Of a DNA stretch of 34,418 nucleotides, positions 7,408-13,741 are shown in pieces. Position 1 is the first letter of the stretch, and every line of letters starts with the position of its first letter. Under the pieces are notes generated by a model, which searched no databases, was not told where the DNA came from, and saw only the letters and a list, made by a program, of their open reading frames with translations. The translations under genes were made by a program, and so were the position numbers. The DNA is from a virus: positions 1-34,418 of IMG/VR virus record IMGVR_UViG_3300040811_000121. One strand, written 5' to 3'.

Positions 7408-7727
7408 CCCGCTCCCATAGGTGTTATATACGCATATAGCGGCGGGCGGTTTTTCGGGGGGTGGGGGTGCCGGGTTGCGCAAAACGCATGGCTAACCGCA
7501 AAACGTATAATGTGAATTATGTTAAAACAGTTTCGACGCAAGAGAAAGCTGTTACATATCAGTAGCTTACAGGACATGTTTATAAAACATAACTTATGCA
7601 TGGCATGCAAACCACAAGATGTAGTGGTCAGCCTGCCTGATCGCCCCGGCTCCGAGGCAGTCCAGCCAGCCCGATCCGCGCGCGTAGCTGTCAACGTCAG
7701 GATGTGTCGTATACACATAATTTGGCA
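7408..7727. other. 320-bp non-coding, inverted-repeat-rich region between terS and terL
   Basis: No credible gene is seen on either strand. The region holds four short perfect inverted repeats: ATGTTT-ATA-AAACAT (7576-7590), TGCATG-G-CATGCA (7597-7609), CTGCCT/AGGCAG (7633-7638 and 7655-7660) and ATGTGT-CGTAT-ACACAT (7702-7718). A nine-base direct repeat CGCAAAACG occurs at 7478-7486 and 7497-7505. Four G tracts lie at 7444-7474. Such a gap beside terminase genes is a candidate packaging (cos/pac) site or a regulatory RNA; this is an inference. Confidence 0.45.
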
Positions 7728-8192
7728 TCAATGCTTCGTCGCCTGCTTGCTGTCTTCTTGCTCTTCATCAACCATTGCATTGACCGCGACATCACCACCA
7801 GCCCAACTGATTGTAAACGTCTGGGCTTGCGGTTGATCCTCTTTCTTGTCTCGTACACCCCACGGCATGTTGCGTGCTAGCGTCCACTTCAAGCTGTCGA
7901 TCTCAAGCCTACGCCGCTGCACCTCTGCATTGGCCAGCCTGTTATCCTCAAACGCAGGCAACGGCTCTTGTGCCAGCTTGATGATCTGGTCTGTGTGGTA
8001 CTCACTCTGCATCACGCGACCCCGACGATATATCTCGTACAGCTCTTCATCACGCAGCACAGCCTGCATCACACCTTGGTATGTCGGCATGTTGCTAGAC
8101 TTCAGTATGTCCTTGAGCGTTTCACCAATAGCCAACCTGTCTGCAATCTTGTGCATCAGGTCTGCGTCAATCTTTACAGGTTTCTTTGCCAT
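7728..8192 (-). CDS. terS: Terminase small subunit
   Basis: A 154-aa protein starts at the ATG at 8192, where GAGGGATAAC gives a clear ribosome site; an ATG 12 codons upstream lies beside the terminator and lacks one. The N-terminal half is a helix-turn-helix-like segment (DLMHKIADRLAIGETLKDIL, then MPTYQGVMQAVLRDEEL), expected to bind the packaging site. It is followed by YRRGRVMQSEYHTDQIIKLA. The C-terminal signature RRRLEIDSLKWTLARNMPWG then VRDK is typical of the small-terminase-like family in marine and proteobacterial phages. It should form an oligomeric ring that recognises phage DNA and hands it to TerL. A strong leftward terminator lies just upstream, so this gene begins the late region. 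Confidence 0.85.
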   Translation of the reverse strand: MAKKPVKIDADLMHKIADRLAIGETLKDILKSSNMPTYQGVMQAVLRDEELYEIYRRGRVMQSEYHTDQIIKLAQEPLPAFEDNRLANAEVQRRRLEIDSLKWTLARNMPWGVRDKKEDQPQAQTFTISWAGGDVAVNAMVDEEQEDSKQATKH

Positions 8193-8226
8193 GTTATCCC
8201 TCAATGTCTTTTTGCAACTGTAACAC

Positions 8227-8253
8227 AAAAAAGGCCCAGCGCAATGCTGGGCC
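8227..8253 (-). terminator. Strong leftward intrinsic terminator upstream of terS
   Basis: Leftward the sequence is GGCCCAGC-ATTGC-GCTGGGCC followed by six T residues, with arms at 8246-8253 and 8233-8240. The stem is perfect (8 bp, GC-rich) and the T tract is clean. It lies between the 197-aa gene and terS and so divides replication genes from packaging and structural genes. No convincing sigma-70 promoter is visible in the 35 bp between it and terS, which makes regulated read-through (antitermination) an attractive inference. Confidence 0.88.
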
Positions 8254-8321
8254 AGTTCAGTGAGGCAGATTGCGCAGAAGGAAATGGGTAAAGCTCTGCG
8301 CTATCAAGTGCCACCACGCTA

Positions 8322-8915
8322 TCAGAATGGAATAGGATCATCAAATGTTTTTCCTTTGATGTCGATCATTTCTGCGCCGGGGAATGATTGCTTGGCAGCT
8401 TTCTCCAGCTCACCCATCCAATGCTCCCGAAAGTAACGATACGCCAACGCAACTTCTCGCAACGTTAACAGCTCCAACTCAGGCCGCTGCTCTTTGATCG
8501 CACGCCAGCCTCTGCCGTCACGCATGATCCCGAACAGCTCGCCGTCTACCTCTACCTCCCAGACATCCGTACACGCCTTCTCAGCGCCCACACGCTCGGC
8601 TTCTGCATCCATTGCCTGCAAACCCCGCACAACAACCTCACAGCGCTTCCTGCACTCTTCTACGTCATTGTCTGCCAGAGCCGCATTCATCTTGGCAACC
8701 GCACTGCCATACTTCTGCGCCATCTTGACATCCACCAGCTCGGGCAGCCGATCCGTCCCCCACTTCCGATCCATCTCGATCACCAGCCTGTCAACCGGGG
8801 CAACTGCGTAATCACACATGATGGCATCTTTGTTCTGATTGCCATGCAATATACGATCCGACTTCTTTTGTCTTTTAGTCTGCCGAGGCTTTGCCGTCTG
8901 CTGGTTCTGTCCCAT
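8322..8915 (-). CDS. Unknown 197-aa protein of the early region
   Basis: The N-terminus is a basic, probably disordered tail (Gln/Lys/Arg-rich, residues 1-25). A mostly helical acidic/basic region follows (ELVDVKMAQKYGSAVAKMN, then NDVEECRKRCEVVVRGLQAM). The next segment, WEVEVDGELFGIMRDGRGWR, looks like beta strands. The C-terminus ends KGKTFDDPIPF, an acidic-proline-phenylalanine tip that resembles protein-interaction tails such as those of SSB proteins (DDPIPF versus E. coli DDDIPF). The ribosome site AAGGAGATTGGAAC precedes the ATG. I do not recognise a family. A role in DNA metabolism or recruitment through the SSB-like tip is an inference only. Confidence 0.75.
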   Translation of the reverse strand: MGQNQQTAKPRQTKRQKKSDRILHGNQNKDAIMCDYAVAPVDRLVIEMDRKWGTDRLPELVDVKMAQKYGSAVAKMNAALADNDVEECRKRCEVVVRGLQAMDAEAERVGAEKACTDVWEVEVDGELFGIMRDGRGWRAIKEQRPELELLTLREVALAYRYFREHWMGELEKAAKQSFPGAEMIDIKGKTFDDPIPF

Positions 8916-9057
8916 GTTCCAATCTCCTTACGATCTTTCATGTTGTTGGGTCTTCTATTTCTTCCTTGGCTTTCTATGACCTCACTTCCTCTCCTTGCGA
9001 GCGAAGCGTTAGCAAGGTGAGGAGGTGAGGATAGGCATTCAAGACAGCCAAAGCAGT

Positions 9058-9097
9058 AAAAAGCACTCCGCTGCTTGCGGAGCTTTTTCTTTTTTTT
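9058..9097. terminator. Bidirectional-type intrinsic terminator
   Basis: A 6-bp stem CTCCGC/GCGGAG (9066-9071, 9077-9082) with loop TGCTT is flanked by five A residues on the left and a 14-base T-rich run on the right (9084-9097). It can work in either direction, best rightward. For the leftward operon it would end or attenuate transcription after the primase-helicase gene. Confidence 0.65.
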
Positions 9098-9200
9098 GGT
9101 TCTTTTTTTTCTTTTTGCTCGTTAGTGGATTGACAAATCCTCCTCACCTCTGTAATTTCCGTAGGAAATTCACGTTTCAAGGTGAGGAAAATCTGATTAG

Positions 9201-9223
9201 CCGCCCAATGAGGCGGTTTTTTT
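9201..9223 (+). terminator. Rightward terminator-like hairpin
   Basis: A short stem CCGCC/GGCGG (9201-9205, 9212-9216) with loop CAATGA is followed by seven T residues. It is nested inside an outer pair TTCAAGG/CCTTGAA (9176-9182, 9227-9233). No rightward gene ends here, so it may block antisense transcription or be part of the repeat locus structure. Confidence 0.5.
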
Positions 9224-9331
9224 GTGCCTTGAAGTGAGGAAGTGCTTTTCGTTTTCATTGCATAACCCATTGATTTCATTGCATCCTCACTTCCTCACCT
9301 CAAGTGAGGACAAGGTGAGGAAGTGAGGAAA

Positions 9332-11488
9332 TTATACCTCATCCCACCTGATTTGCTCGCCAACGATAATTGCAGCCACTTCACGCCCTTGCCGACTGTC
9401 ATGCACCTCGGCTGTTTTCAGCACGTTCGTCTTGATCCACTTCTTTACGATGGCTTTGATTTTTGCTTTGTCCTTTTCCTTTTCCATGTCGAGGTTAAGC
9501 TCTTCTGCCACGGCATGGCCTACATAGTTTGCGGCTTGGACGCTCGCTCTGTACGGCGTTTGGTTGGCCTCTGCTTGTTGTACAAGTTTTTGTACGTTTC
9601 TGGCATTGTCGGCTGTCACGCCGTCAAAGAGATCAGGCAGCTTAAACTCTGTGGCGACACCTATATGTTCGCCGTTTGCTATTTCAACGCTTTGCATACG
9701 TCTGTAGACTGCCTTGTCTGATGGCGGCGCAAGGTTTGCCTTACCGTCATCTACTCTGAAGATGCCGAGCGCTTCGTGTTCATCTACACCGAGCGCCATT
9801 GCGTCCTCTGGTGTTATTCTGTTGATCACTCTGGCTGCCCGGGCTGCCCCGATGAGCGAGCCTGCACCTCTGACGCTGTCAATCGTTGCGTCATCACCGT
9901 TGCCTTTTCTGATGTGGTGTACGAGCTGGACTGAGCTGTTTGTGTCTCTTGCGAGCTTTCTGAGCATTGCCACGACAGCTTGGATGCTGCCGTTGTTGTT
10001 CTCGTTGACGAGGTGCGCACTGACAAATGGATCTAGGATGACTGCGCCAATTTTGTTTTCTTTTATCTTGCGGGTCATGGCTGCCAGCATGTCGTCGTTT
10101 GTGATGAGGCCGTCCCGGCTTTCTGCTGCCAGCGTGATCTGCATGGTATCCTCACCGTCCATGAACAGTCGGCCTTTGATGTCTTCTGGCTTGATGTTGT
10201 AATGCTGCATAGCTGCGATTGTGCGCATCTGCATTTCGCTGATCGGGTCTTCAAGGTTGATGATCCAGACGTTTGTCTGCTCTTTCACTGGCACGCCGAG
10301 CAGGTCTTTGCCTGTTGCGATTGCCAGTGCTTCTACGATTATAGCTGATGTTTTACCTATGCCCCCTGCCGAGGCTGTGACACTGATGTACTTCTTGATG
10401 TAGTCGTAGCCGTACACCCACTCCCTGCGCGGCAGCGTGAGCGCGTTGAACATATTGTAGGGTGTAGGCCATGACTGCTCGTCTTTGTCTGCCAGAGCTG
10501 TGTTCTGCTGCTCCATGCGTTCCTGCACTGGATCTGGCGGCGGTGTCCAACCTTTGTTTCTGGCACCGTCTATTGCCTTCTGCACTTCATTGCGTGTGTC
10601 GTCTACTGTGTAGCCTGCCAGGGTGAAGCCATCTGTTATGGCGTGGATCTCTTCGTCTGACAGCCCTTTGGTGACGTATGAGCCGACGAGGCGCACCATG
10701 TTTAGGTGCCAATCGTCACCTGCTAGTACATTCTGCACTGCCAATTGCCGATCCATTGCTTGCTGCCCGAGGTCTATGCTGATCGTGCTAGCTGCCTGTG
10801 CTTCTATCTTTGGGAATGCTCTCGTTAGGCGTTCCATTGGCTGCGGGTCACGATCCGTACTAAATTCTGTACGCATTGTGACGAGTTCAGGGACGTAGCC
10901 TTTGTCTTGCTTCTTTTTGTTGGGCCAAGAGACTGTGCCTGCCACGCGCATGATGCGGCTTGGGTTGATGACTGCCGGGTCTGTTTGCAGGCTGGCTGCT
11001 ATGGCTTTCTGGACATCGCGCCATGCGTCCATGTTTTGGCATGGCTCTTCCAGCTCCCAGTATGCGTGGCCTCTGGCGAAGGGTGTTGTGCCTGTCTTGA
11101 CTGACATTGTGAATTTGGGGCCAGCAAAAGACATGATGTTTTCCATTGCGCCTTTTGTGTCTGCGTCTGCGAAGCAGTAAAAGGCTGCCATGATGTCTGT
11201 GTCTTTGGCGGCTTTGCCTGCCGGGATCGGGCTGATCGGATCGACAGGGTTGATGCACATGTAGATGTTGGCCTTGGCTTTGTTCATTGCCTCGGCGTGT
11301 TCGACTGCTTGATCAATGTCTGCAAGATTAAATCTTGCTGCATTGGCTGATCCACCTTGCGATATGGATCGTATCTCTATTAACGGCTGTCCGACTTGGT
11401 TCCAATTCTTTGTAATCTGTGATATGAATTGTTTTATGATTGCGGATTGGGGAGCCATTTCCATTTTGTGTTCCATTTCCAATTTCAT
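9332..11488 (-). CDS. Primase-helicase (RepB-type primase plus RepA/RecA-like helicase)
   Basis: A 718-aa two-part replication protein. The N-terminal part has an archaeo-eukaryotic/RepB-like primase pattern: FADAD (residues 107-110 region), TGTTPFARGHAYW (132-144), then VINPSRIMRVAGTVSWPN (173-190). The C-terminal part is a RecA-fold ATPase of the RepA/AAA_25 type. Walker A is AGGIGKTS (374-381), Walker B is AVILDPF with Asp486, and VHHIRKG (523-529) and RGAGSLIGAARA (540-551) are the following conserved segments. It probably unwinds and primes phage DNA for a host polymerase, since no phage polymerase gene is present. It follows the SSB gene and a hairpin, and is followed by the GTGAGG repeat locus. 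The exact start is uncertain because several Met codons occur among the first 11 residues. Confidence 0.88.
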   Translation of the reverse strand: MKLEMEHKMEMAPQSAIIKQFISQITKNWNQVGQPLIEIRSISQGGSANAARFNLADIDQAVEHAEAMNKAKANIYMCINPVDPISPIPAGKAAKDTDIMAAFYCFADADTKGAMENIMSFAGPKFTMSVKTGTTPFARGHAYWELEEPCQNMDAWRDVQKAIAASLQTDPAVINPSRIMRVAGTVSWPNKKKQDKGYVPELVTMRTEFSTDRDPQPMERLTRAFPKIEAQAASTISIDLGQQAMDRQLAVQNVLAGDDWHLNMVRLVGSYVTKGLSDEEIHAITDGFTLAGYTVDDTRNEVQKAIDGARNKGWTPPPDPVQERMEQQNTALADKDEQSWPTPYNMFNALTLPRREWVYGYDYIKKYISVTASAGGIGKTSAIIVEALAIATGKDLLGVPVKEQTNVWIINLEDPISEMQMRTIAAMQHYNIKPEDIKGRLFMDGEDTMQITLAAESRDGLITNDDMLAAMTRKIKENKIGAVILDPFVSAHLVNENNNGSIQAVVAMLRKLARDTNSSVQLVHHIRKGNGDDATIDSVRGAGSLIGAARAARVINRITPEDAMALGVDEHEALGIFRVDDGKANLAPPSDKAVYRRMQSVEIANGEHIGVATEFKLPDLFDGVTADNARNVQKLVQQAEANQTPYRASVQAANYVGHAVAEELNLDMEKEKDKAKIKAIVKKWIKTNVLKTAEVHDSRQGREVAAIIVGEQIRWDEV

Positions 11489-11506
11489 TTTCTCCCTGTT
11501 GGACTT

Positions 11507-11536
11507 CCCCGGCGATTAATACCGCCGGGGCTTTTT
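11507..11536 (+). terminator. GC-rich hairpin between SSB and helicase genes
   Basis: A perfect 8-bp stem CCCCGGCG/CGCCGGGG (11507-11514, 11523-11530) with an 8-base loop is followed rightward by CTTTTT. As a terminator it points rightward, against the genes. On the leftward mRNA it has no U tract but would form a stable hairpin directly after the SSB stop, possibly protecting the SSB message or tuning helicase translation. Confidence 0.6.
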
Positions 11537-11538
11537 GT

Positions 11539-12153
11539 TTAGAACTCCATGTCATCGTCTGCGGCTGCTGGTGCAGGCGCGGGAGCTGGTGTTGGCTCAG
11601 TGGCAATGCCTGCCGCAGCGCCTTCCTTTAGGCAGTCGGGCTTTTCAACCCACTTAACGATTTCAAAGATGGGGTAGCAAGTCGAGCCTTTTGTGAACTT
11701 AAGCTCTTTGGCTTCCTTCATTTTGATAAGGGGCATTTGGCCTGCCGCTGGCTGCTCGGTCAGCAGGGGTGCCAAGTCTGCCAGAGCTGACCAGACGCCT
11801 GCGCCTGCCTGCTCCCACATTGCAACCTTGCCGCCGCCAATGGCGCACTTGACTGAGAAACCCTTTTTGTATTCGTCGCCCGGCTTTTGCATCATTTGGT
11901 TGACGTTGGGGTTCCACTTCCATTCAGGCGCTACGCCTGCCATGCCTTCTGATTTTTGCCAGCCTGTTTTCAAGCTGTCCAAATCAATGACAAAGCCTTT
12001 AGTTTGCGCCTCGGCATACTCATCCTTTGATGATCCTTCGCGCAAGAAGAATTGCTTGGCGCGGACTGCTCCGTCCTGCGTGCCTCTTGCTGACCATCCA
12101 AGAAATGTGTTGATGCCATCTCCACCGTTGTTGCCTAAATCAATTTGAAACAT
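11539..12153 (-). CDS. Single-stranded DNA-binding protein-like
   Basis: This 204-aa protein has aromatic and beta-rich segments (INTFLGWSARGTQDG, KQFFLREGS) and WEQAGAGVWSALADLAPLL. A Pro/Ala/Thr-rich linker (EPTPAPAPAPAAA) leads to an acidic tip DDDMEF. A disordered linker ending in several Asp and a final Phe is the hallmark of bacterial and phage SSBs that recruit partners. I cannot confirm the OB fold by eye, so the call rests on architecture and context. The gene sits in the replication cluster, downstream of the nuclease and upstream of the primase-helicase. The ribosome site AAAGGACACAAAA precedes the ATG. A stable GC hairpin follows the stop, as often seen after highly expressed genes. 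Confidence 0.7.
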   Translation of the reverse strand: MFQIDLGNNGGDGINTFLGWSARGTQDGAVRAKQFFLREGSSKDEYAEAQTKGFVIDLDSLKTGWQKSEGMAGVAPEWKWNPNVNQMMQKPGDEYKKGFSVKCAIGGGKVAMWEQAGAGVWSALADLAPLLTEQPAAGQMPLIKMKEAKELKFTKGSTCYPIFEIVKWVEKPDCLKEGAAAGIATEPTPAPAPAPAAADDDMEF

Positions 12154-12215
12154 TTTTGTGTCCTTTCACTTTGTTTCTTTGTTGACGTTGTTGTGCGCGT
12201 GACCCTGCGCTGGGA

Positions 12216-12965
12216 TCAAATGCCATACAGCTCTTCCCTGATTGCCTCTCCACCGTTCCAGTAGAAAGAGTTTGGGTTGACCGGGATGACATCTCTGATG
12301 TCTGCCGCGCTGCCTGCGCGGAGAAACTTTTCAAGCCTGCTGATCTGCTTCTTTGCTTTGGTGAGCAGCTCAGTAGGATCGCCGTCTTCCAACATGCTTG
12401 TCTTCTTTGGCGTGACGTATAGGAACTTGACGATCTGGTTGCCCCGGGCTTTCTGATAGATCGCGCGTTGGAGCTGATGTTCTGCCGACATGGTGCTTGG
12501 CATGCGGCCTGTTGTTTTTAGATCGACAACCAGACCATGCTCGGGAAACACCAAGTCAAGGTATCCAATGACAGGGATTTCATAATCATCTGTCTTAGCA
12601 GTGATACTGATTTTCTCTTGACCCTCTTCTGGAAACTCTGGTGCGCCGAGGTGTTCAAGCTCCCCGATTGCCAGCTCCATGCAGGGTTCAATCATTGCTC
12701 GTTCCTTGCTGGTCTTCTCGTCACCAATAGGAAAGAACTTGTCGAACTTTTCTAATGCCTGATCCAGTGCGCCTGCCTTGTGTAGCTTGCCTGTTAGAAA
12801 TGCCACAACTGCGTCCTCTGTGCAGATGCCACGCATTGCGGCTGCTGACATAGGTGTGCGCTTTCCGAACAGGTAGGAGGCAACCCAAACATCTGGCGCG
12901 TTTGTCCAGAGGTTGATGCTGGACGCTGACAGGTGCTTGATGTTGTGTTTTTCAAATCCGTTCAT
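12216..12965 (-). CDS. RecB/Cas4-like PD-(D/E)XK exonuclease
   Basis: A 249-aa nuclease starts at the ATG at 12965, which overlaps the TGA of the resolvase gene (ATGA). An in-frame extension upstream lies entirely within that gene and is rejected. Motifs in order: SASSINLWTNAPDVWVASYL (substrate-side helix typical of RecB-like nucleases), GICTEDAV (Glu50), GYLDLVF (Asp137), VVDLKTT (Asp148-x-Lys150) and QLQRAIYQKA (Gln and Tyr of the last motif). These match the G-E, G-x-x-D, (D/E)-x-K and Q-x-x-x-Y pattern of the PD-(D/E)XK superfamily (PDDEXK_1). The likely role is processing of DNA ends for recombination or degradation of host DNA. I see no clustered cysteines of the Cas4 iron-sulfur type. 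Confidence 0.88.
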   Translation of the reverse strand: MNGFEKHNIKHLSASSINLWTNAPDVWVASYLFGKRTPMSAAAMRGICTEDAVVAFLTGKLHKAGALDQALEKFDKFFPIGDEKTSKERAMIEPCMELAIGELEHLGAPEFPEEGQEKISITAKTDDYEIPVIGYLDLVFPEHGLVVDLKTTGRMPSTMSAEHQLQRAIYQKARGNQIVKFLYVTPKKTSMLEDGDPTELLTKAKKQISRLEKFLRAGSAADIRDVIPVNPNSFYWNGGEAIREELYGI

Positions 12966-13432
12966 AGCGCAAGCTTTCCATATAGTGCCAGCAGCGCGGC
13001 CTCTGCGCGTCCATCGTCTTTGGCGCGGCTGAACATGCTTGCCTGCTTGGGAAACCTCTGGCTTGCCAAGCTGCGTGACACGCCCTTGTCCCGGCTTAGG
13101 CCAAGAAAGGACTTCCACTTTGCTGGGGTGACGAGGTGCATTGGCACCTTGTGCGATGCGACTGCCATCTGCGTTGCACCGTATGACTGCCCGAAGCGGA
13201 ACATGCTTGACACGCCTTGCCCGCGCATGGCTGCCACCTGTTCTATGACTGCAACGTGCTGCTCGTCATCTTCGGGTTTTAGAATTTCGTGTAGCTCGTA
13301 TAGGTTTAATTCTGTTTTGCCTTTTGCGTTTTTGTACACTGGCATGTCGAAACATTGGATGTGGTTTTCTTTAGGCCAGTAGAACGCGACAGCCCCAGTG
13401 AACCCGGGGTCTATGCCAATGAATACTGTCAT
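12962..13432 (-). CDS. RuvC-like Holliday junction resolvase
   Basis: A 156-aa protein of the RNase H fold. It opens with FIGIDPGFTGAVAFY (catalytic Asp8), has AVIEQVAAM (Glu64), then QSYGATQMA, VTPAKWKSFLG, and ends KDDGRAEAALLALYG (Asp139/Asp140 region). The four acidic positions and the size match RuvC-type resolvases, which cut branched DNA. In phages these resolve replication or recombination intermediates before packaging. The ATG overlaps the stop of the 60-aa gene (ATGA) with AAGGAACCGC upstream, and the stop overlaps the nuclease start, so three early genes are coupled. Confidence 0.92.
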   Translation of the reverse strand: MTVFIGIDPGFTGAVAFYWPKENHIQCFDMPVYKNAKGKTELNLYELHEILKPEDDEQHVAVIEQVAAMRGQGVSSMFRFGQSYGATQMAVASHKVPMHLVTPAKWKSFLGLSRDKGVSRSLASQRFPKQASMFSRAKDDGRAEAALLALYGKLAL

Positions 13433-13611
13433 TGCGGTTCCTTTATTTTAATGCCGTTGACATGCAGGAAGAAAGCCAACGCCTCTTCCGTTAGGTCACG
13501 CAGCGACTGCTCGTTGCCTTGCATTTTGTTTCGGACATCCTGCAAAGCCTTCATGGCTTCTGCCAACTCAGGCTTGATCCGATGGTTCCATTGCGCTTTT
13601 CGTTCTTTCAT
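13429..13611 (-). CDS. Small putative ribbon-helix-helix regulator
   Basis: This 60-aa protein is the first gene of the long leftward unit. A short strand-like basic segment (KAQWNHRIKPELAEAM) is followed by two helices, the second SLRDLTEEALAFFLHVNGI. That layout and length fit Arc/MetJ-type ribbon-helix-helix proteins, though the match is not strong. Its promoter region carries the TGCTAGCA sites, so autoregulation through these operators is a reasonable guess. The ribosome site is weak (GGGGGCAAA before ATG). The stop overlaps the resolvase ATG. Confidence 0.6.
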   Translation of the reverse strand: MKERKAQWNHRIKPELAEAMKALQDVRNKMQGNEQSLRDLTEEALAFFLHVNGIKIKEPQ

Positions 13612-13625
13612 TTTGCCCCCAAGGT

Positions 13626-13713
13626 TGCTAGGATGTTTTAAGATATAATGCTAGCAATATTTTTATGCAATAGTTAATTTTTTGCTAGCAATCTGCTGAA
13701 AAGTTTGCTAGCA
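13626..13713. promoter_or_regulatory. Operator cluster: TGCTAGCA palindromes
   Basis: Perfect 8-bp palindromes TGCTAGCA lie at 13649-13656, 13683-13690 and 13706-13713, with a degenerate fourth, TGCTAGGA, at 13626-13633. Start-to-start spacings are 23, 34 and 23 bp, a mirror-symmetric arrangement. They fill the divergent gap between the leftward early operon and the rightward unit, so they are best explained as binding sites of a dimeric regulator controlling both. Confidence 0.75.
13642..13670 (-). promoter_or_regulatory. Leftward early promoter (sigma-70 type)
   Basis: On the leftward strand TTGCAT (13670-13665) and TATATC (13647-13642) are separated by 17 bp, an ideal sigma-70 spacing. 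One TGCTAGCA palindrome occupies the spacer, so a bound regulator would block polymerase. The promoter lies about 30 bp upstream of the first gene. The overlapping TATAAT at 13644-13649 on the opposite strand has no good -35 partner. Confidence 0.6.
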
Positions 13714-13741
13714 GATATTTATTACAAGAAAGGAAATGGCA

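Larger units (their letters stand above)
8980..9329. repeat. GTGAGG iteron-like locus with nested inverted repeats (candidate origin/control region)
   Basis: The hexamer GTGAGG occurs about eleven times here: forward at 9017, 9025, 9182, 9234, 9304, 9315 and 9323, and reversed at 8980, 9142, 9285 and 9294. They build three nested inverted repeats. The first has 19-bp arms with two mismatches (8980-8998/9012-9030). The second pairs 9141-9148 with 9181-9188 around an inner AATTTCC-GTA-GGAAATT hairpin. The third has perfect 17-bp arms (9284-9300/9313-9329). The whole 8916-9331 gap has no well-supported gene. Its place immediately after the primase-helicase gene suggests a replication origin or RNA control element (inference). 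Confidence 0.6.

Noticed and set aside
7506-7511. Perfect TATAAT on the plus strand as a rightward promoter
   Set aside because: No -35 element at a proper distance and no rightward gene downstream.
7401-7718. A 105-codon leftward frame and a 105-codon rightward frame in the terS-terL gap
   Set aside because: Cys- and Arg-rich, unnatural composition, no ribosome sites, and they overlap real genes. The gap is non-coding as far as I can tell.
8974-9279. A 101-codon leftward open frame with a GTGAGGATGC ribosome-like site
   Set aside because: It runs through the GTGAGG inverted repeats and the terminator. Its Lys-rich centre is a translation of the T-rich run, and its ribosome-like site is one of the repeats themselves. 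It is better explained as an open frame over structured DNA.
12966-13118. N-terminal extension of the PD-(D/E)XK nuclease by 51 codons
   Set aside because: The extension lies wholly inside the resolvase gene in another frame, is Arg/Gln-rich, and the ATGA-coupled start at 12965 is better.
13644-13649. Perfect TATAAT as the rightward promoter of the 13742 gene
   Set aside because: It has no convincing -35 and lies within the leftward -10/operator. The rightward promoter remains unidentified.
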